NCBI GenBank assembly: GCA_964006375.1
Contig: OZ023269.1
Coordinates: 4,092,001 to 4,156,000 of the forward strand
Reading direction: 5' to 3'
From: Tillus elongatus
Lineage: Eukaryota > Arthropoda > Insecta > Coleoptera > Cleridae
DNA length: 64,000 nucleotides
Below the pieces are notes generated by a model. The model was given only the letters and a program-made list of their open reading frames with translations. It did no database searches and was not told where the DNA came from. Below are positions 34,885 through 46,880 of the stretch, piece by piece (positions within the stretch are counted from its first letter, which is position 1; every line of letters starts with the position of its first letter). Made by a program: the position numbers and the translations under genes.

Positions 34885-36500
34885 TTGTTCTTGCCCTTAC
34901 TTGGTCTCGCCCGCCCAAAACTCTATGAAGCTAAAGAACTAAATTTTGCTATATCTGTAGATATCCCAGCAATTGTTCTCAAAAAATGCGCACCAGAACT
35001 TGCTCCTTTCCTGACTCGTCTGTTTCAGACATCTTACAATAGAGGGATATTCCCTAGTAACTGGAAAACTGCTCGAGTACAACCCGTCCCCAAGAAAGGA
35101 TCCAAAGCGCTTCTTAGCAACTACAGGCCTATTTCTCTTCTTTTAGTCGTCTCTAAAGTGATAAAAAAGTATATAAACACCGAATTACTAAAATTTCTTG
35201 AAAAACACAGTCTAATCCACGACAGGCAGTATGAATTCCGTCAGCGCAGATCAACTGCCGACCTCCTTTCCTTTGTCACCCATTCTTGGAACAAGTCTAT
35301 GGAACTACACTGTGAATCCCAGATTGTCACTCTAGACATATCCAAAGCATTCGACCAGGTCTGGCACACAGCGCTGCTTAATAAACTTCTGGCCTATTGC
35401 CTACCACCAAAACTCTGTACCTGGACAGCAAATTTCCTCTCCAACCGGAGCATTTCTATTGTCATGGATGGCCATTCCTCTAAACTGTATCCAATTAATG
35501 CAGGAGTTCCTCAAGGTTCAACTTTAGCCCCTACTTTGTTTCTTCTCCCCATCAATGACCTCCTCTCTAGGACATCTAACCCAGTTCACAGTTACGCGGA
35601 CGACAGCATCCTCCACTCAAATATACAATAGCCTGTCTCTTTAGCCCAATTAGATGAGGATCGCAGACTCATGGAGGATTCTGTCTCCGTGGATCTCGAA
35701 AAAATATTAGACTGGGGAAGTAGAAATCTTGTACAATTCAACCCCACCAAATCACAGTCTTGCTTTCTTTCTCATAAGAGATACACCAGCCCTAGACCCA
35801 TCACAATGAACAACCAAGTTATTCAAAGTAATGGGTCCTTTTCACTTGTTGGCATTTCTGTGGATCGAAATCTCAATTCGCACCAACATGTCACATCAAT
35901 TGCAGAAGCGGCTGCTAAGAAATTAGGTTTCCTCTTCCGGGCTCACAAATACTTTTCACCAGCTAATCTCTATGCCTTATATACTTCACAAATAAGACCA
36001 AACCTCGAATACTGCTCCCATATCTGGGGTGCTGCTGCCGCTTCTACACTCGCTATCCTGGACTCCATTCAGAAGAGAGCTATATGTCTCATCGGTGACC
36101 CTACCCTCACCCAAAGGCTGCCATCCCTTGCCGACCGACGTGGTGACCTCTCTCTCTTTTATAGATATCTGCACGGGACTGCTCAGAGGAGCTTTCTTCC
36201 ATAGTTTCTCCACCTGCTGCCCCCAACAGATCTACCAGGGGAACAGAGCGAATGCACCCTTTTACTGTCTAGGTCACCAGACATAGACCATCTTGTTATG
36301 CCCGCTCTTTTGTCCCGAGGACTTCCAAGTTGTGGAATTCCTTGCCGGCACATGTTTCGTTCTCCCCCTAACCTCCAAACCTTCAAGTCCAGAATTAACA
36401 AGTTGCCTCTTTCCTCCTTGTCGGCACCCACAGTACGATAGTATTTAGGCTGTAAGCCCTCATGGTGTGCTGTTGAAATAAAAAATTTTTAAAAAAAAAC
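34885..36500 (+). mobile_element. Family S non-LTR, plus-strand copy
   Basis: Two frames. At 34885-35631: AIVLKKCAPELAPFLTRLFQ, then PVPKKGSKALLSNYRPISLL, TLDISKAFDQVWHTAL, NAGVPQGSTLAPTLF and SYADDSILH (YADD intact). At 35671-36204: thumb and C-terminal parts. A stop at about 35629 and a frameshift near 36150 separate them. The C-terminal end (SKLWNSLP type) runs to about 36440, followed by a TTGAAATAAA word and an A-rich tail near 36500. 5'-truncated: no endonuclease. Confidence 0.85.
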
Positions 36501-37429
36501 ATAGTGTAAGTCTCTTTAAAAGAAACTTGTATTACAAATTTCATTAAAGTTATACAGAAGGTTTCCAGAAGAAATCTTAATTCATAGTTAGAAAAGTAAA
36601 GTATCTGCCAAATTATAAACGTAGCAGTTATTTTTCCTTATTCATCGCCAGTATGATTTCGGTTTAGTCAACCTAATCAAACTGGTTTTTTCAATATCAA
36701 CAATAACAAAATTATAATTTCAGACTCAAAGTTGACAAACTTATTTAGGTGTTTTAAAAATGAGATCTTGTTCAAAACGTATGAAATCTGTGCACTATTG
36801 TTTCTCCAAATGTCAAAATAAAACATACATTCATCAACCTGGATTTGATCACATAACCCTCGGCTTAGGAGGCAAGGGCGACGTTTCCGGCGCCATCTAA
36901 GTATACTTCAACTAACATTTTATTTGCATGATACGTTAGATCGGCCTCATGCCCGAAATATTCTATTAAAAGTATATGTAATAATTAATGACAGAATTAG
37001 TAGAATTACCATTGAAACACATCCCATGACTGTTTCAGTCCTATATGACATCTTAAGTTTAAGTTTAAAGATAAAAGAAACTATTTTAGAATTATTTTTA
37101 TAGAGACTTGGCTTGATTTTGTTTAAATTTCTGCTATTTTATGTGACAGCGTAAATCAATCTACGTGTGGCAGTTAACTACTCTGTCTGTCAGGCATTGG
37201 ACTATAACCACTAAGTCATTTTTACGCATGTCTTGAGATTTTATTTTTAATTTGGAAAAAACTCTTAATATTGTGTATCAAATTACTTAAAATTCACAAC
37301 ATAGGTTTATTTGCACTATTTCTAGCCACATGTAAAGTCTCATTCCAGTTACGCTAATACTTACACAAATATAGCGTTTTCAAACAGTTTTTCCTGCTTT
37401 TCCACCAGAAAAACTTGAGCATAAAGGCT
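36501..37429. other. AT-rich intergenic DNA
   Basis: No gene or element recognised. Confidence 0.4.
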
Positions 37430-37516
37430 GATTAACGAACTCGACCTTGGTTTTCGCCCAAACCAGATTTTTGCCAAGTTTGATTGAAATCAGTTTGTAT
37501 TTTTTGAGTTATCGCT

Positions 37517-37632
<116 letters not shown>

Positions 37633-37745
37633 CATATAAAAATTTTAACAGACCTTGGTTTTGGGTTCTAAAGGACCCAAATTCGCGCTCCTCAAGAAAT
37701 TTTTTCAAAACCTTTTCATCGTGACCTCTCTTAGGGAATTTTTCT

Positions 37746-38355
37746 GAATGAAAATTTGCTAAAATTAAAAGTGACCCTGGATATGTGTTCTGGGGGGGCC
37801 TAGTTCGTGCTCATTTGAAGAATTCAAAAGTCGCGATTAGCGAATTTTTCTTAATGAAAATTCGCTAAAATTAAAAGTGACCCTGGATATGTGTTCTAGG
37901 GGGCCTAGTTCGTGCTCATTTGAAGAAATTTGTTCAAAATTCAAAAGTCGCGATCTCATTAGCGAATTTTTCTTAATGAAAATTCGCTAAAATTAAAAGT
38001 GACCCTGGATATGTGTTCTGGGGGGCCTAGTTTGTGCTCATTTGAAGAAATTTGTTCAAAATTCAAAAGTCGCGATCTCATTAGCGAATTTTTCTGAATG
38101 AAAATTCGCTAAAATTAAAAGTGACCCTGGATATGTGTTCTGGGGGGCCTAGTTCGTGCTCATTTGAAGAAATTTATTCAAAATTCAAAAGTCGCGATCT
38201 CATTAGCGAATTTTTCCTAATGAAAATTCGCTAAAATTAAAAGTGACCCCGGATATGTGTTCTAGGGGGCCTAGTTCGTGCTAATTTGAAGAAATGTTTT
38301 CAAAATTCAAAAGTCGCGATCTCATTAGCGAATTTTTCTATGAAAATCCACTAAA
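37746..38355 (-). repeat. Tandem array, about 121-bp unit
   Basis: Units start at about 37746, 37853, 37974, 38096, 38218 and 38337. Each carries attaaaagtgaccctggata, cctagttcgtgctcatttg and cgcgatctcattagcg. The unit is the reverse complement of the left flank of the (TA)n elements, so it is a satellite born from the end of a mobile repeat. Confidence 0.85.
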
Positions 38356-38461
38356 AGTATGTATCAATTCACTTTAAATATAAAGAAAACCAGAATATTT
38401 ACTTGATCAGCTATTTTAACCTGTTTATAAGAGAGCGTTAAACGCTTCTGGTTAGTTTTAG

Positions 38462-39028
38462 ATCAACGTAAAATATAAAGATGTACTTGTTTCAGACGTT
38501 TCTGGAGAATCTCTTGCATTAACAATGAAGCGTACTGAGGAGACAATTGAAATAGATAAAGCAGTCAAAAAAAAAGATAAGATCATAACAAAGGACTGGC
38601 CAAGAACTGAAAGGACTATAGAAACAACTGAAACAAAGACTGTTATAATAAAAAGAATTATTGAAGAGAGTACCGACACAGATAATGTACCAAATGCAAG
38701 TGACAATCAAAATCCAGGCACTTCCAGTCAAACTACCCAAACCAGCCATATTAACCTACGTTCGTTACTGAATTCTGGTCCAAGCCACACTAATCCTGGT
38801 CCAAGTCACACCAATCCAGCCCCAACCCATATCAGTCCACGTTCAATCCATAACAATCCAGGTACAGTCCATATCCATCCACGTCCAAGCCGTGTCAATC
38901 CAGATCAGAGTCATATTAATCCAGGTCCAAGCCATACGAACCCAGGGTTAAACCGTCCCATTATCCGTCTATCCAATAGGAATCCAGTACCTTCAGACGA
39001 AGCAATGGAAACAGTGGATTTAAGTTAA
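38462..39028 (+). CDS. Terminal exon of an unknown gene with 7-residue repeats
   Basis: The frame is open from acceptor ttagttttag (38461) to TAA at 39026-39028, 188 residues if entered in phase 0 (an in-frame ATG at 38525 would give 167). The first part is charged and helix-like (EETIEIDKAVKKKDKIITKD). Then come a Ser/Thr/Gln linker and eight consecutive heptads ending in Pro (38777-38944), of the form GPSHTNP, GPSHTNP, APTHISP, RSIHNNP and so on. No signal peptide or membrane segment. Upstream exons were not found and I do not recognise the family. A consensus donor (AG/GTAAGT) lies 33 bp after the stop. Confidence 0.55.
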   Translation: MNVKYKDVLVSDVSGESLALTMKRTEETIEIDKAVKKKDKIITKDWPRTERTIETTETKTVIIKRIIEESTDTDNVPNASDNQNPGTSSQTTQTSHINLRSLLNSGPSHTNPGPSHTNPAPTHISPRSIHNNPGTVHIHPRPSRVNPDQSHINPGPSHTNPGLNRPIIRLSNRNPVPSDEAMETVDLS

Positions 39029-39946
39029 ATATTCATATTCGTTTACTGCTACTAAAACTAGGTAAGTATTTGATATATATTTAATGTAATAACAGCAGAT
39101 TTCACACAATTACAACAAATGACAAATGTGTCACCAGACTAAAAATTTCAAAAGGGCATGACTGTGAAATTATTATGTGTATACAGTTTAAAATATATGT
39201 ATATATTAAAGTAAATAAAACAGGAAGTTCTACTGACCTAACTCCATATTGATTAAATTCAAAATTAATATAATTACACACGATTTAAGAGTAAATATTC
39301 AAAAGGTCATGATTTTTGGTGTAACTATCAAATTATTATCTGTATAAAGTTAAAAATAAGTACATATTAAATTAAATAAAAACAGCAAGTTCTACTGACC
39401 TAACCACATATTGATAAAATCCAAAATTAATATAAGTACACATGATTTAAGAGTAAATATTCAAAAGGTCATGATTTTGTGTGTAACTTTCAAATTCTTC
39501 TGTGTATAAAGTTTTAAAAACATGGATATATTAAATTAAATAAAAACAGGAAGTTCTACTGACCTAACCACATATTGATAAAATCCAAAATTAATATAAT
39601 TACACATGATTTAAGAGTAAATATTCTAAAGGTCATCATTTTTGGTGTAACTTTCGAATTAATCTCTGTATAAAGTTTTAAAAATATGGATATATTATTA
39701 AATAAAACAGGAAGTTCTACTGACCTAACCACATATTGATAAAATCCAAAATTAATATAATTACACATGATTTAAGAGTATATATTCAAAAGGTCATGAT
39801 TTTGTGTGTAACGTTCAAATTCTTCTCTGTATAAAGTTTTAAAAACATGGATATATTATTAAATAAAAACAGGAAATTTTACTGACCCAACCACATGTTA
39901 ATAAAATCCAAAATTAATATAATTACACATGATTTAAGAGTAAATA

Positions 39947-40126
39947 GACGCCCTCGTGGCGCAGGTTGCTAGGTGCCAGCCTGCTAAGCGAGAGGTCCCG
40001 GGTTCGATTCCTGGGCGAGCTAAGTTGACTTTGTCTGGAAAATTTGTAAAAATATTGAATGATGGGAAATGAATGAGCTAATGGCCTGAGATGCCGCAGC
40101 CAATAATATTAAATTCAAAAAAAAAA
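39947..40126 (+). mobile_element. tRNA-derived SINE with target duplication
   Basis: About 180 bp. The head resembles a tRNA: GCCCTCGTGGCGCAGG carries a box A-like region and GGTTCGATTCC is a perfect box B; the acceptor-like ends GCCC...GGGCGAGC can pair in part. A non-tRNA body of about 100 bp and an A-tail follow. It is flanked by agagtaaata (39937-39946 and 40127-40136). It sits inside one satellite unit. Confidence 0.85.
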
Positions 40127-41302
40127 AGAGTAAATATTCAAATGGTCATCATTTTTGGTGCAACTTTCAAATTATTCTCTGTATAAAGTTTAAAAAAATA
40201 TGTACATATTAAATTAAATAAAAACAGGAAGTTCTACTGACCTGACCACATATTCATAAAATCCAAAATTAATATAAGTACACATAATTTAAGAGTAAAT
40301 ATTCAAAAGGTCATGATTTTGTGTGTAACTTTCAAATTCTATAAAGTTTTAAAAACATGGATATATTATTAAATAAAAACAGGAAGTTTTACTGACCCAA
40401 CCACATATTGATAAAATCCAAAATTAATATAATTACACATGATTTAAGAGTCCATATTCAAAAGGTCATCATTTTTGGTGCAACTTTCAAATTATTCTCT
40501 GTATAAAGTTTAAAAAAATATGTACATATTAAATTAAATAAAAAACAGGAAGTTCTACTGACCTAACCACATATTGATAAAATCCAAAATTAATATAATT
40601 ACACATGATTTAAGAGTAAATATTCAAAAGGTCATGATTTTCGGAGTAATTTTCAAATTCTTCTCTGTATAAAGTTTTAAAAATATGGATATATTATTAA
40701 ATAAAAACAGGAAGTTCTACTGACCTAACCATATATTGATAAAATCCAAAATTAATATAATTACATATGATTTAAGAGCAAATATTCAAAAGGTCATGAT
40801 TTTGGGTGTAACTTTCAAATTTTTCTCTGTATAAAGTTTTAAAAATATGGCTATATTATTAAATAAAAACATGAAGTTTTACTGACCCAACCACATATTG
40901 ACAAAATCCAAAATTAATATAATTACACATGATTTAAGAGTAAATATTCAAAAGGTCATGATTTTCGGTGTAATTTTCAAATTCTTCTCTGTATAAAGTT
41001 TAAGAAATATGGCTATATTATTAAATAAAAACAGCAACTTCTACTGACCCAACCACATATTGATAAAATCCAAAATTAATATAAGTACACATGATTTAAG
41101 AGTAAATATTCAAAAGGTCATGATTTTCGGTGCAACTTTCAAATTCTTCTCTGTATAAAGTTTAAGAAATATGGATATATTATTAAATAAAAACAGCAAG
41201 TTCTACTGACCCCACCACATATTGATAAAATCCAAAATTAATATAAGTACACATGATTTAAGAGTAAATATTTAAAAGGTCATGATTTTGTGTGTAACTT
41301 CA

Positions 41303-41700
41303 CCTTGTAAGATGTACGACAGGGTGCCCATCTCTGTGGGTAGTATGTTGTCACGACAGCTCCAAATAACACAAAATGTTATAAAATAGAGACTGTGTAC
41401 AACAAATTAACAATTTTTAAATTGTCAGCCCTGGCCCATTTCTTCCCTAATATAAGGACAATGTATGTTGTATTCTCACCATAATTTGAACCGCAGACCG
41501 GTTTTGTGTTAATTAGAGTTCATCCGCACCGAGATGGCGACCTGTCGTACTTCTCACAATGTTCTAGGAGGTTGGCTACCATAGCCGTATTACTTTATAA
41601 TTGTGTTCTTGCTGAAGTTAGTATACTATACTGATGAGCTTTAATTAGAGCGAAACCGGTCTGACATTTTAATTATGGTAAGAATACAGCTAGCATTACA
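41303..41700. mobile_element. Hammerhead-type retroelement, second copy
   Basis: 398 bp in the satellite, bounded by a 12-bp direct repeat tgtgtaacttca (41291-41302, 41701-41712). The sequence is related to 4050-4835 (ccaaataacaca, agccctggcccatttct, gaaaccggtct) and has the same head-to-head order, a minus-oriented part followed by a plus-oriented part. Confidence 0.75.
41616..41680 (+). ncRNA. Decayed hammerhead ribozyme
   Basis: Core CTGATGA (41631-41637), stem II GCTTT/AGAGC with one G-T pair, GAAA and palindromic ACCGGT then C are all intact, but the flanking stem I strands no longer pair well. A minus-strand counterpart at about 41485-41530 has lost its core. Probably no longer self-cleaving. 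Confidence 0.6.
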
Positions 41701-42068
41701 TGTGTAACTTCATATTATTATCTGTATAAAGTTTAAAAAATAACTACATATTAAATTAAATAAAAACAGGAAGTTCTACTGACCTAACCACATATTGATA
41801 AAATCCAAAATTAGTATAATTACACATGATTTAAGAGTAAGTATACAAACGCTCATGATTTTGTGTGTAATTTCAAATTATTATTGGTATAAAGTTTAAA
41901 AATATGTATATATTAAAGTAAACATAAATAGGATGTTCTACTGACCTAATTCCATATTGATAAAATCCAAAATTAATACAATTACACATGATTTAGGATG
42001 TAGTAAATAATATTAGTAAATCAGCATTGAAAATAATATTTTTCAAGCAATATAATTAAAATAAAATT

Positions 42069-42255
42069 TCAGTTTACTTTGTTTAAGGGGTTTTCGGGGG
42101 ATTTCTGCCATTCTTTGAAAATCATCTGCTTTAGTTGCGATAGACGCAAGGAAGGATGTTCAATCTTTAATTCTTGCAATCTTCTTGTTTCATAAGCAGT
42201 GTATGCTGCTTTCATTCGCTTTTCTGGATGTTTGTCGTCAGGATCATTTTGTGAA
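42069..42255 (-). CDS. CCDC124: CCDC124, exon 3 (C-terminus)
   Basis: Last coding exon, entered at 42255 after acceptor ttattttcag. T completes the split Ser codon left by exon 2, and TGA is at 42071-42069. It encodes HPEKRMKAAYTAYETRRLQE, then HPSLRLSQLKQMIFKEWQKS and PENPLNKVN, the most conserved part of CCDC124, with the RLSQLKQ...EWQKSPENP signature. Intron 2 upstream is 3.6 kb and holds a family S retrotransposon. Confidence 0.95.
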
Positions 42256-42337
42256 CTGAAAATAACACAATTAAAATAATAACATTCTGTTATTCTATTT
42301 CATGAAATTTTTAATAATGAAAATGTACGTTTCTAGA

Positions 42338-45300
42338 GAAGGAAAAACATGTGCAGGAATTCCACAACTTCGAAGTCCTCGGGGCAAAAGAGCGGGCATA
42401 ACAAGATGTTCTATGTCTGGTGACCTGGACAGTAAAAGGGTGCATTCGCTCTGTTCCCCTGGTAGATCTGTTGGGGGCAGCAGGTGGAGGAACTATGGAA
42501 GAAAGCTCCTCTGAGAAGTGCCCGTGCGGATAGCTATAAAAGAGAGAGAGGTCACCAACGGCACGTCAGTGGGCAAGGGATGGCAGCCTTTGGGTGAGGG
42601 TAGGGTCACCGATGAGACGTATAACTCTCTTCTGAATGGAGTCCAGGATAGCGAATGTAGAAGCGGCAGCGGCACCCCAGATGTGGGAGCAGTATTTGAG
42701 ATTTGGCCTTATTTGTGAAGTATATAAGGTATATAGATTAGCTGGTGAAAAGTATTTGCGAGCCCCGAAGAGGAAACCTAATTTCTTAGCAGCTGCTTCT
42801 GCAATTGATGTGACATGTTGGTGCCAATTGTGATTTTGATCCACAGAAATGCCAACAAGTGAAAAGGACTCATTAATTTGAATAACTTGGTTGTTCATTG
42901 TAATGGGTCTAAGGCTGGTGTATCTCTTATGAGATTGAAAGCAAGACTGAGATTTGGTGGGGTTGAATTGTACAAGATTTCTACTTCCCCAGTCTAATAT
43001 TTTTTGGAGATCCATGGAGACAGAACCCTCCAGGAGTCTGCGATCCTCATCTAATTGGGCTAAAGAGACAGGCTTATAATATAGTATATTTGAATGGGGG
43101 GTGCTGTCGTCCGCGTAACTGTGATCTGGGTTGGATGTGCTAGAGAGGAGGTCATTGATGTGGAGAAGAAACAAAGTAGCGGCTAAAGCTGAGCCTTGAG
43201 GAACTCCTGCATTAACTGGATACAGTTTGGAGGAATGGCCATCCACGACAACAGAAATACTCCGGTTGGAGAGGAAATTTGCTGTCCAGGTACAGAGTTT
43301 TGGTGGTAGGCCATACGTCTGAAGTTTATTAAGCAGTCAGACAATCTGGGATTTACCGTGTAGTTCCATAGACTTGTTCCAAGAATGGGTGACAAAGGAA
43401 ACGAGGTCGGCAGTTGATCTGCGCTGACGGAATCCATACTGCCTGTCGTGAATTAGACTGTGTTTTTCAAGAAATTTAAGTAATTCGGTGTTTATATACT
43501 TTTCCATCACTTTAGAGATGACTGAAAGGCAAGAAATAGGCCTGTAGTTGCTAGGAAGCGCTTTAAATCCTTTCGTGGGGACGGGTTGTACTCAAGCAGT
43601 TTTCCAGTTACTCGGGAATATGCCTCTATTGTAAGATGTCTGAAACAGACGAGTCAGGATAGGAACAAGTTCTGGTGTGCATTTTTTGAGAACAATTGCT
43701 GGGATCTCGTCAAGGCCAGAGGCTTTCCTGGTATTAAGAGAAGAGAGCGTCTTTCATACCTTTTCAGTTTTGAAAATAAATCCGTCATTTTATGCGCGAC
43801 ATTGGAGACTCTTGGTGGTTGAACATTTGGAGGTGGGTTGAGAGTAGAATTGCCGGCGAACGAGGCAAAAAGTTCAGCATTGCCCAGAGCGGTAGAAACA
43901 ATTTCATCCCCTGAGACAAGAGGTGGGAACGTGCTCTTGGAGAAATTATTCCCAATAGATTTAGCAAGAGTCCAGAAGGGTTTGCTGCCGTTAGAGCTTA
44001 AGAGGAACTTGTTTTTGATGTGGTTATTAAACAAGTTTTTGCCTCAGAAAGAATTCGGACATAGCGGTTTCTTGCGTCGTTAAACGCTTGACGGTTTTCT
44101 TGACTGGGTTTGTGTAGAAGCGTTTTGTGAGCTTTAACCTTTTCAAGTCTGGCCTTGTCACAGGATTTAGAGAATCAGGGCTTTTGAGTGGCTGAAGAGG
44201 CTTTCTGTGTACGTGGAATAAATAATTCCATGCCAGCTTGGATGATTTGGGTGACGTTTTGTGAGATATCAAAGAGGTCAGGATGAGAGAAGCAGACAGA
44301 CGCCCATGGAAATAAGGAAAAGTAATCCCGCATTTCGTCCCAGTTCGCGAAGTTGTAGTGCCAAACGATATGTGGGTGTGATGACTGTGTGACCTCGGGT
44401 TGCATTGCGCAGTAAGCAGTCACCATGCCGTGGTCTGAGCGCCCAATGGGGGCGGTGACTGATATCTTATAGCATTAAGGTTTTGTAGTAAGAAGGAGAT
44501 CCAAGGGATTTGAGCTGTGTGTTGGGATGCGAGGAAAGTAAGTAGGTTGCTGAACCATATTGGCTAAAGAATTGCTGACTGCAAAGGCCTCTGCTGCTCT
44601 CCCTTGTGGATCGGTTTTTGAAGATCCTAGCCATTCCCTATTATGGAGATTGAAGTCACCAAGAATAGTGACCTCGGAGGAAGGATATTCAGAAATCAGA
44701 TGGTCCGTTTTTTCAGAAAGGTTGTCAAAGAGCTGGACAAAGTTGTTGTCAGAGGGTCCGGTAAATGCAACAGATGAATTTAGTTGCAGCCCCGAGAGAG
44801 AGTTTTATCCATAGTATGTCTTTTCTTCCAGCTTCTAAATTGGGGAGTCTGGTGCAGGGTAGATTGCTACGGACGTATGCGCACACGCCTCCATGCAATC
44901 CAAAGGAATTAAGGAGCTCATATCCTGGGAAATTAAAGGTGATTAGTGGCTGTTTGGCACTGATTTGGGTTTCAGTGAGGAAGAGTTGGGGCCTATTAGC
45001 CTGGAGGAAATGGTGGACGGAGTTCAGATTAGAATTTAGGCCACATATATTCGAGAAGGATATGTTAAATCTTGATGCTGGCGCCCCCTGTACACCCCTC
45101 TCCCGGAGATCCGAATGGATGGGGTATTTTACCTCCGGAATCTTTTGTACAAGGAGGAGCCATCATCATTGTTGCTTATAAGGGAAACCTACTCATACAC
45201 CAAAACCGGAAACGTCCGTTGGGACTCACTGGCCCCTTGATGTAAGGGGTGGTACCTCCTCGGGCGTGAAAAAATAGTTTACTATCACGTAAAGGAAAAG

Positions 45301-45401
45301 TCCACTACCACCTGCTTGACTCCTATTAGTCGCCTCGTACGACAGGCAGGAGTTACCATGGGCCTATACTTTTAGTTAGTCCCTGGACCCACAGGGGACC
45401 A
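42338..45401 (-). mobile_element. Family S non-LTR, longest copy, in CCDC124 intron 2
   Basis: About 3.06 kb on the minus strand, most complete family member. The 5' leader (45401-45180) contains ccatggtaactcctgcctgt-type sequence. The APE endonuclease has ILGDFN near 44655-44670 and DLVKARGFPG-type antisense artefacts excluded; then comes the linker DPCDKARLEKVKAHKTLLHK and RT with NAGVPQGSALAATLF and the catalytic SYADDSTPH (YADD at 43106-43117), thumb and C-terminus. Frameshifts near 43180, 43600, 44040 and 44420 and a deletion in SKAF (about 43337) make it inactive. The 3' end is truncated at 42338. Confidence 0.85.
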
Positions 45402-45853
45402 TGAACATACCTATATATTTTTTTTGTAGCTACTTCTTGGTTCTGATATAACGAGATCGGGTATTTACGAGATCGGGTATTTACGAGATGTTATTGCTGT
45501 TCCCTTGACTCCTCGTTAAATCTGAATTCTACTGTATATTGTATTTTTATGATAACCAAAGACATGGGAAGATTTGAAAATTCGTCTATTAAATTTACCA
45601 TTTGCATTTAAATGACCAAACTATTGTACACGTAGTTACAAGTTAATTTTCTTGCCAAATACTTAATCATTATTATTTGGAAATGCTTAGGCACTAAAAT
45701 CAGTCAATATAAATGGTTAACATTAAAAAAAAATTATAGTTAATTTTCAGTTTCTAACACTGCATTCTAAGTAGATTTATATAGTTTAAAGCATATATAA
45801 AAATTAATTGCTGCTATGATGTTTTCATTTTAAAAGCAAAATTGCAAACTTAC
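45402..45853 (-). other. Remainder of CCDC124 intron 2
   Basis: AT-rich. It includes a short direct repeat acgagatcgggtattt (about 45451-45487). The donor GTAAGT of exon 2 is at its right end. Confidence 0.5.
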
Positions 45854-46131
45854 CTAAGAATTGAAATTGCTTCATCTATAGTTCTTGCTTCATCTCCCTC
45901 AACAGTCAATCTGTTGATATTTTCTTCTAAAGGAGCATCTAAATGTGTCTCAATGTTTTTATCTTCTTTTTTACTACCATTAGAAGATGCCTGTGAGCTG
46001 ATCTGTGCTCTAGTAACTTTTTGTGGTGGTGGAGCTTTACCTGGCTTGATAGAATTTAATTCTTTTTCTAACAATGCTTTAGCTTCAGCTTTTTTTTCTA
46101 ACTGCTGCTGTCTTTTCTTTTCTTGTTCTTC
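45854..46131 (-). CDS. CCDC124: CCDC124, exon 2 (coiled coil and linker)
   Basis: 278 bp, acceptor tttttttag-type at 46132-46133 and donor GTAAGT at 45853. It continues the basic/acidic coiled coil (EEQEKKRQQQLEKKAEAKAL) from exon 1. Then come PGKAPPPQKVTRAQISSQAS and THLDAPLEENINRL, followed by EARTIDEAISIL; KVTRAQI and PLEEN...N and EARTI-AI are family hallmarks. It ends with AG of a Ser codon completed in exon 3. Confidence 0.95.
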
Positions 46132-46424
46132 CTAAAAAACAGATGAAATGGTAGTAGTACATTTCAAGCCAAAATTTTACAATGTGGTATAGCTATATAG
46201 CAAGATAGATTTATTAGGGGGTGTTTCCTACAATGCAAATGTTGAAGAAAAGAGAAAAATAACGTACAAGCTGAAACAACTTTAGGTAATCCTGTGTTTA
46301 AAGTGCCTCTTTAGTAAACATACAATTCGGGCGAAATCGGAACGTGAACTGGACGCAAGACGATGTGCACTGTTGCCAGATGAGTATAAGCAAGGGTCAT
46401 TTTAAATATAGCAGGCAATCAAGG

Positions 46425-46880
46425 GATGAACAAATGTTTTCATAATGTAAATAAATGATAGTATTGCGTCATGTACATAGATCGATATTTGACATATTTT
46501 GCGGAAAACAGTAGGAAAACGGAAATGTAAACAGTTAATTTTCAGCAATTGTGGTCTAGGGGGGAAAACGTGATATAAAAGGAAATCAAGGGGTGAACAA
46601 ATGTTTTTATAATTTTAATAAATTAAAATATGGCGTCATCTACATAAATCGATATTTGACATATTTTGTGGAAAGCAGTAGGAAAACGGAAATGTAAACA
46701 GTTAATTTTCAGCAATTGTGGTCTAGGGGGAAAAACGTGATATAAAAGGAAATCAAGGGATGAACAAATGTTTTTGTAATTTTAATAAATTAAAATATGG
46801 CGTCATCTACATAAATCGATATTTGACATATTTTGCGGAAAGCAGTAGGAAAACGGAAATGTAAACAGTTAATTTTCAGC
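46425..46880. repeat. Triplicated segment, about 165 bp, in left arm
   Basis: Three successive copies of a block containing tcgatatttgacatatttt, ggaaaacggaaatgtaaaca and gttaattttcagc, starting near 46440, 46605 and 46772. The right arm has a single copy. Confidence 0.85.

Larger units (their letters stand above)
39050..42000. repeat. Satellite array, about 162-bp unit
   Basis: About 15 units. The word gttctactgacctaacc recurs at roughly 39222, 39385, 39547, 39709, 39870, 40225, 40379, 40546, 40708, 40869, 41031, 41193, 41767 and 41930, a spacing of 161-163 bp apart from the insertions. It is interrupted by a SINE (39947-40126) and a hammerhead-type insertion (41303-41700). Unit sequences differ by point changes and small indels, so the array is not freshly homogenised. 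Confidence 0.9.

Noticed and set aside
39952..40019. Functional tRNA gene
   Set aside because: The head has A and B boxes, but a non-tRNA body, A-tail and target duplication follow, so it is a SINE.
44560..45181. Plus-strand open frames of 84-138 codons
   Set aside because: They are antisense to the endonuclease of the family S retrotransposon.
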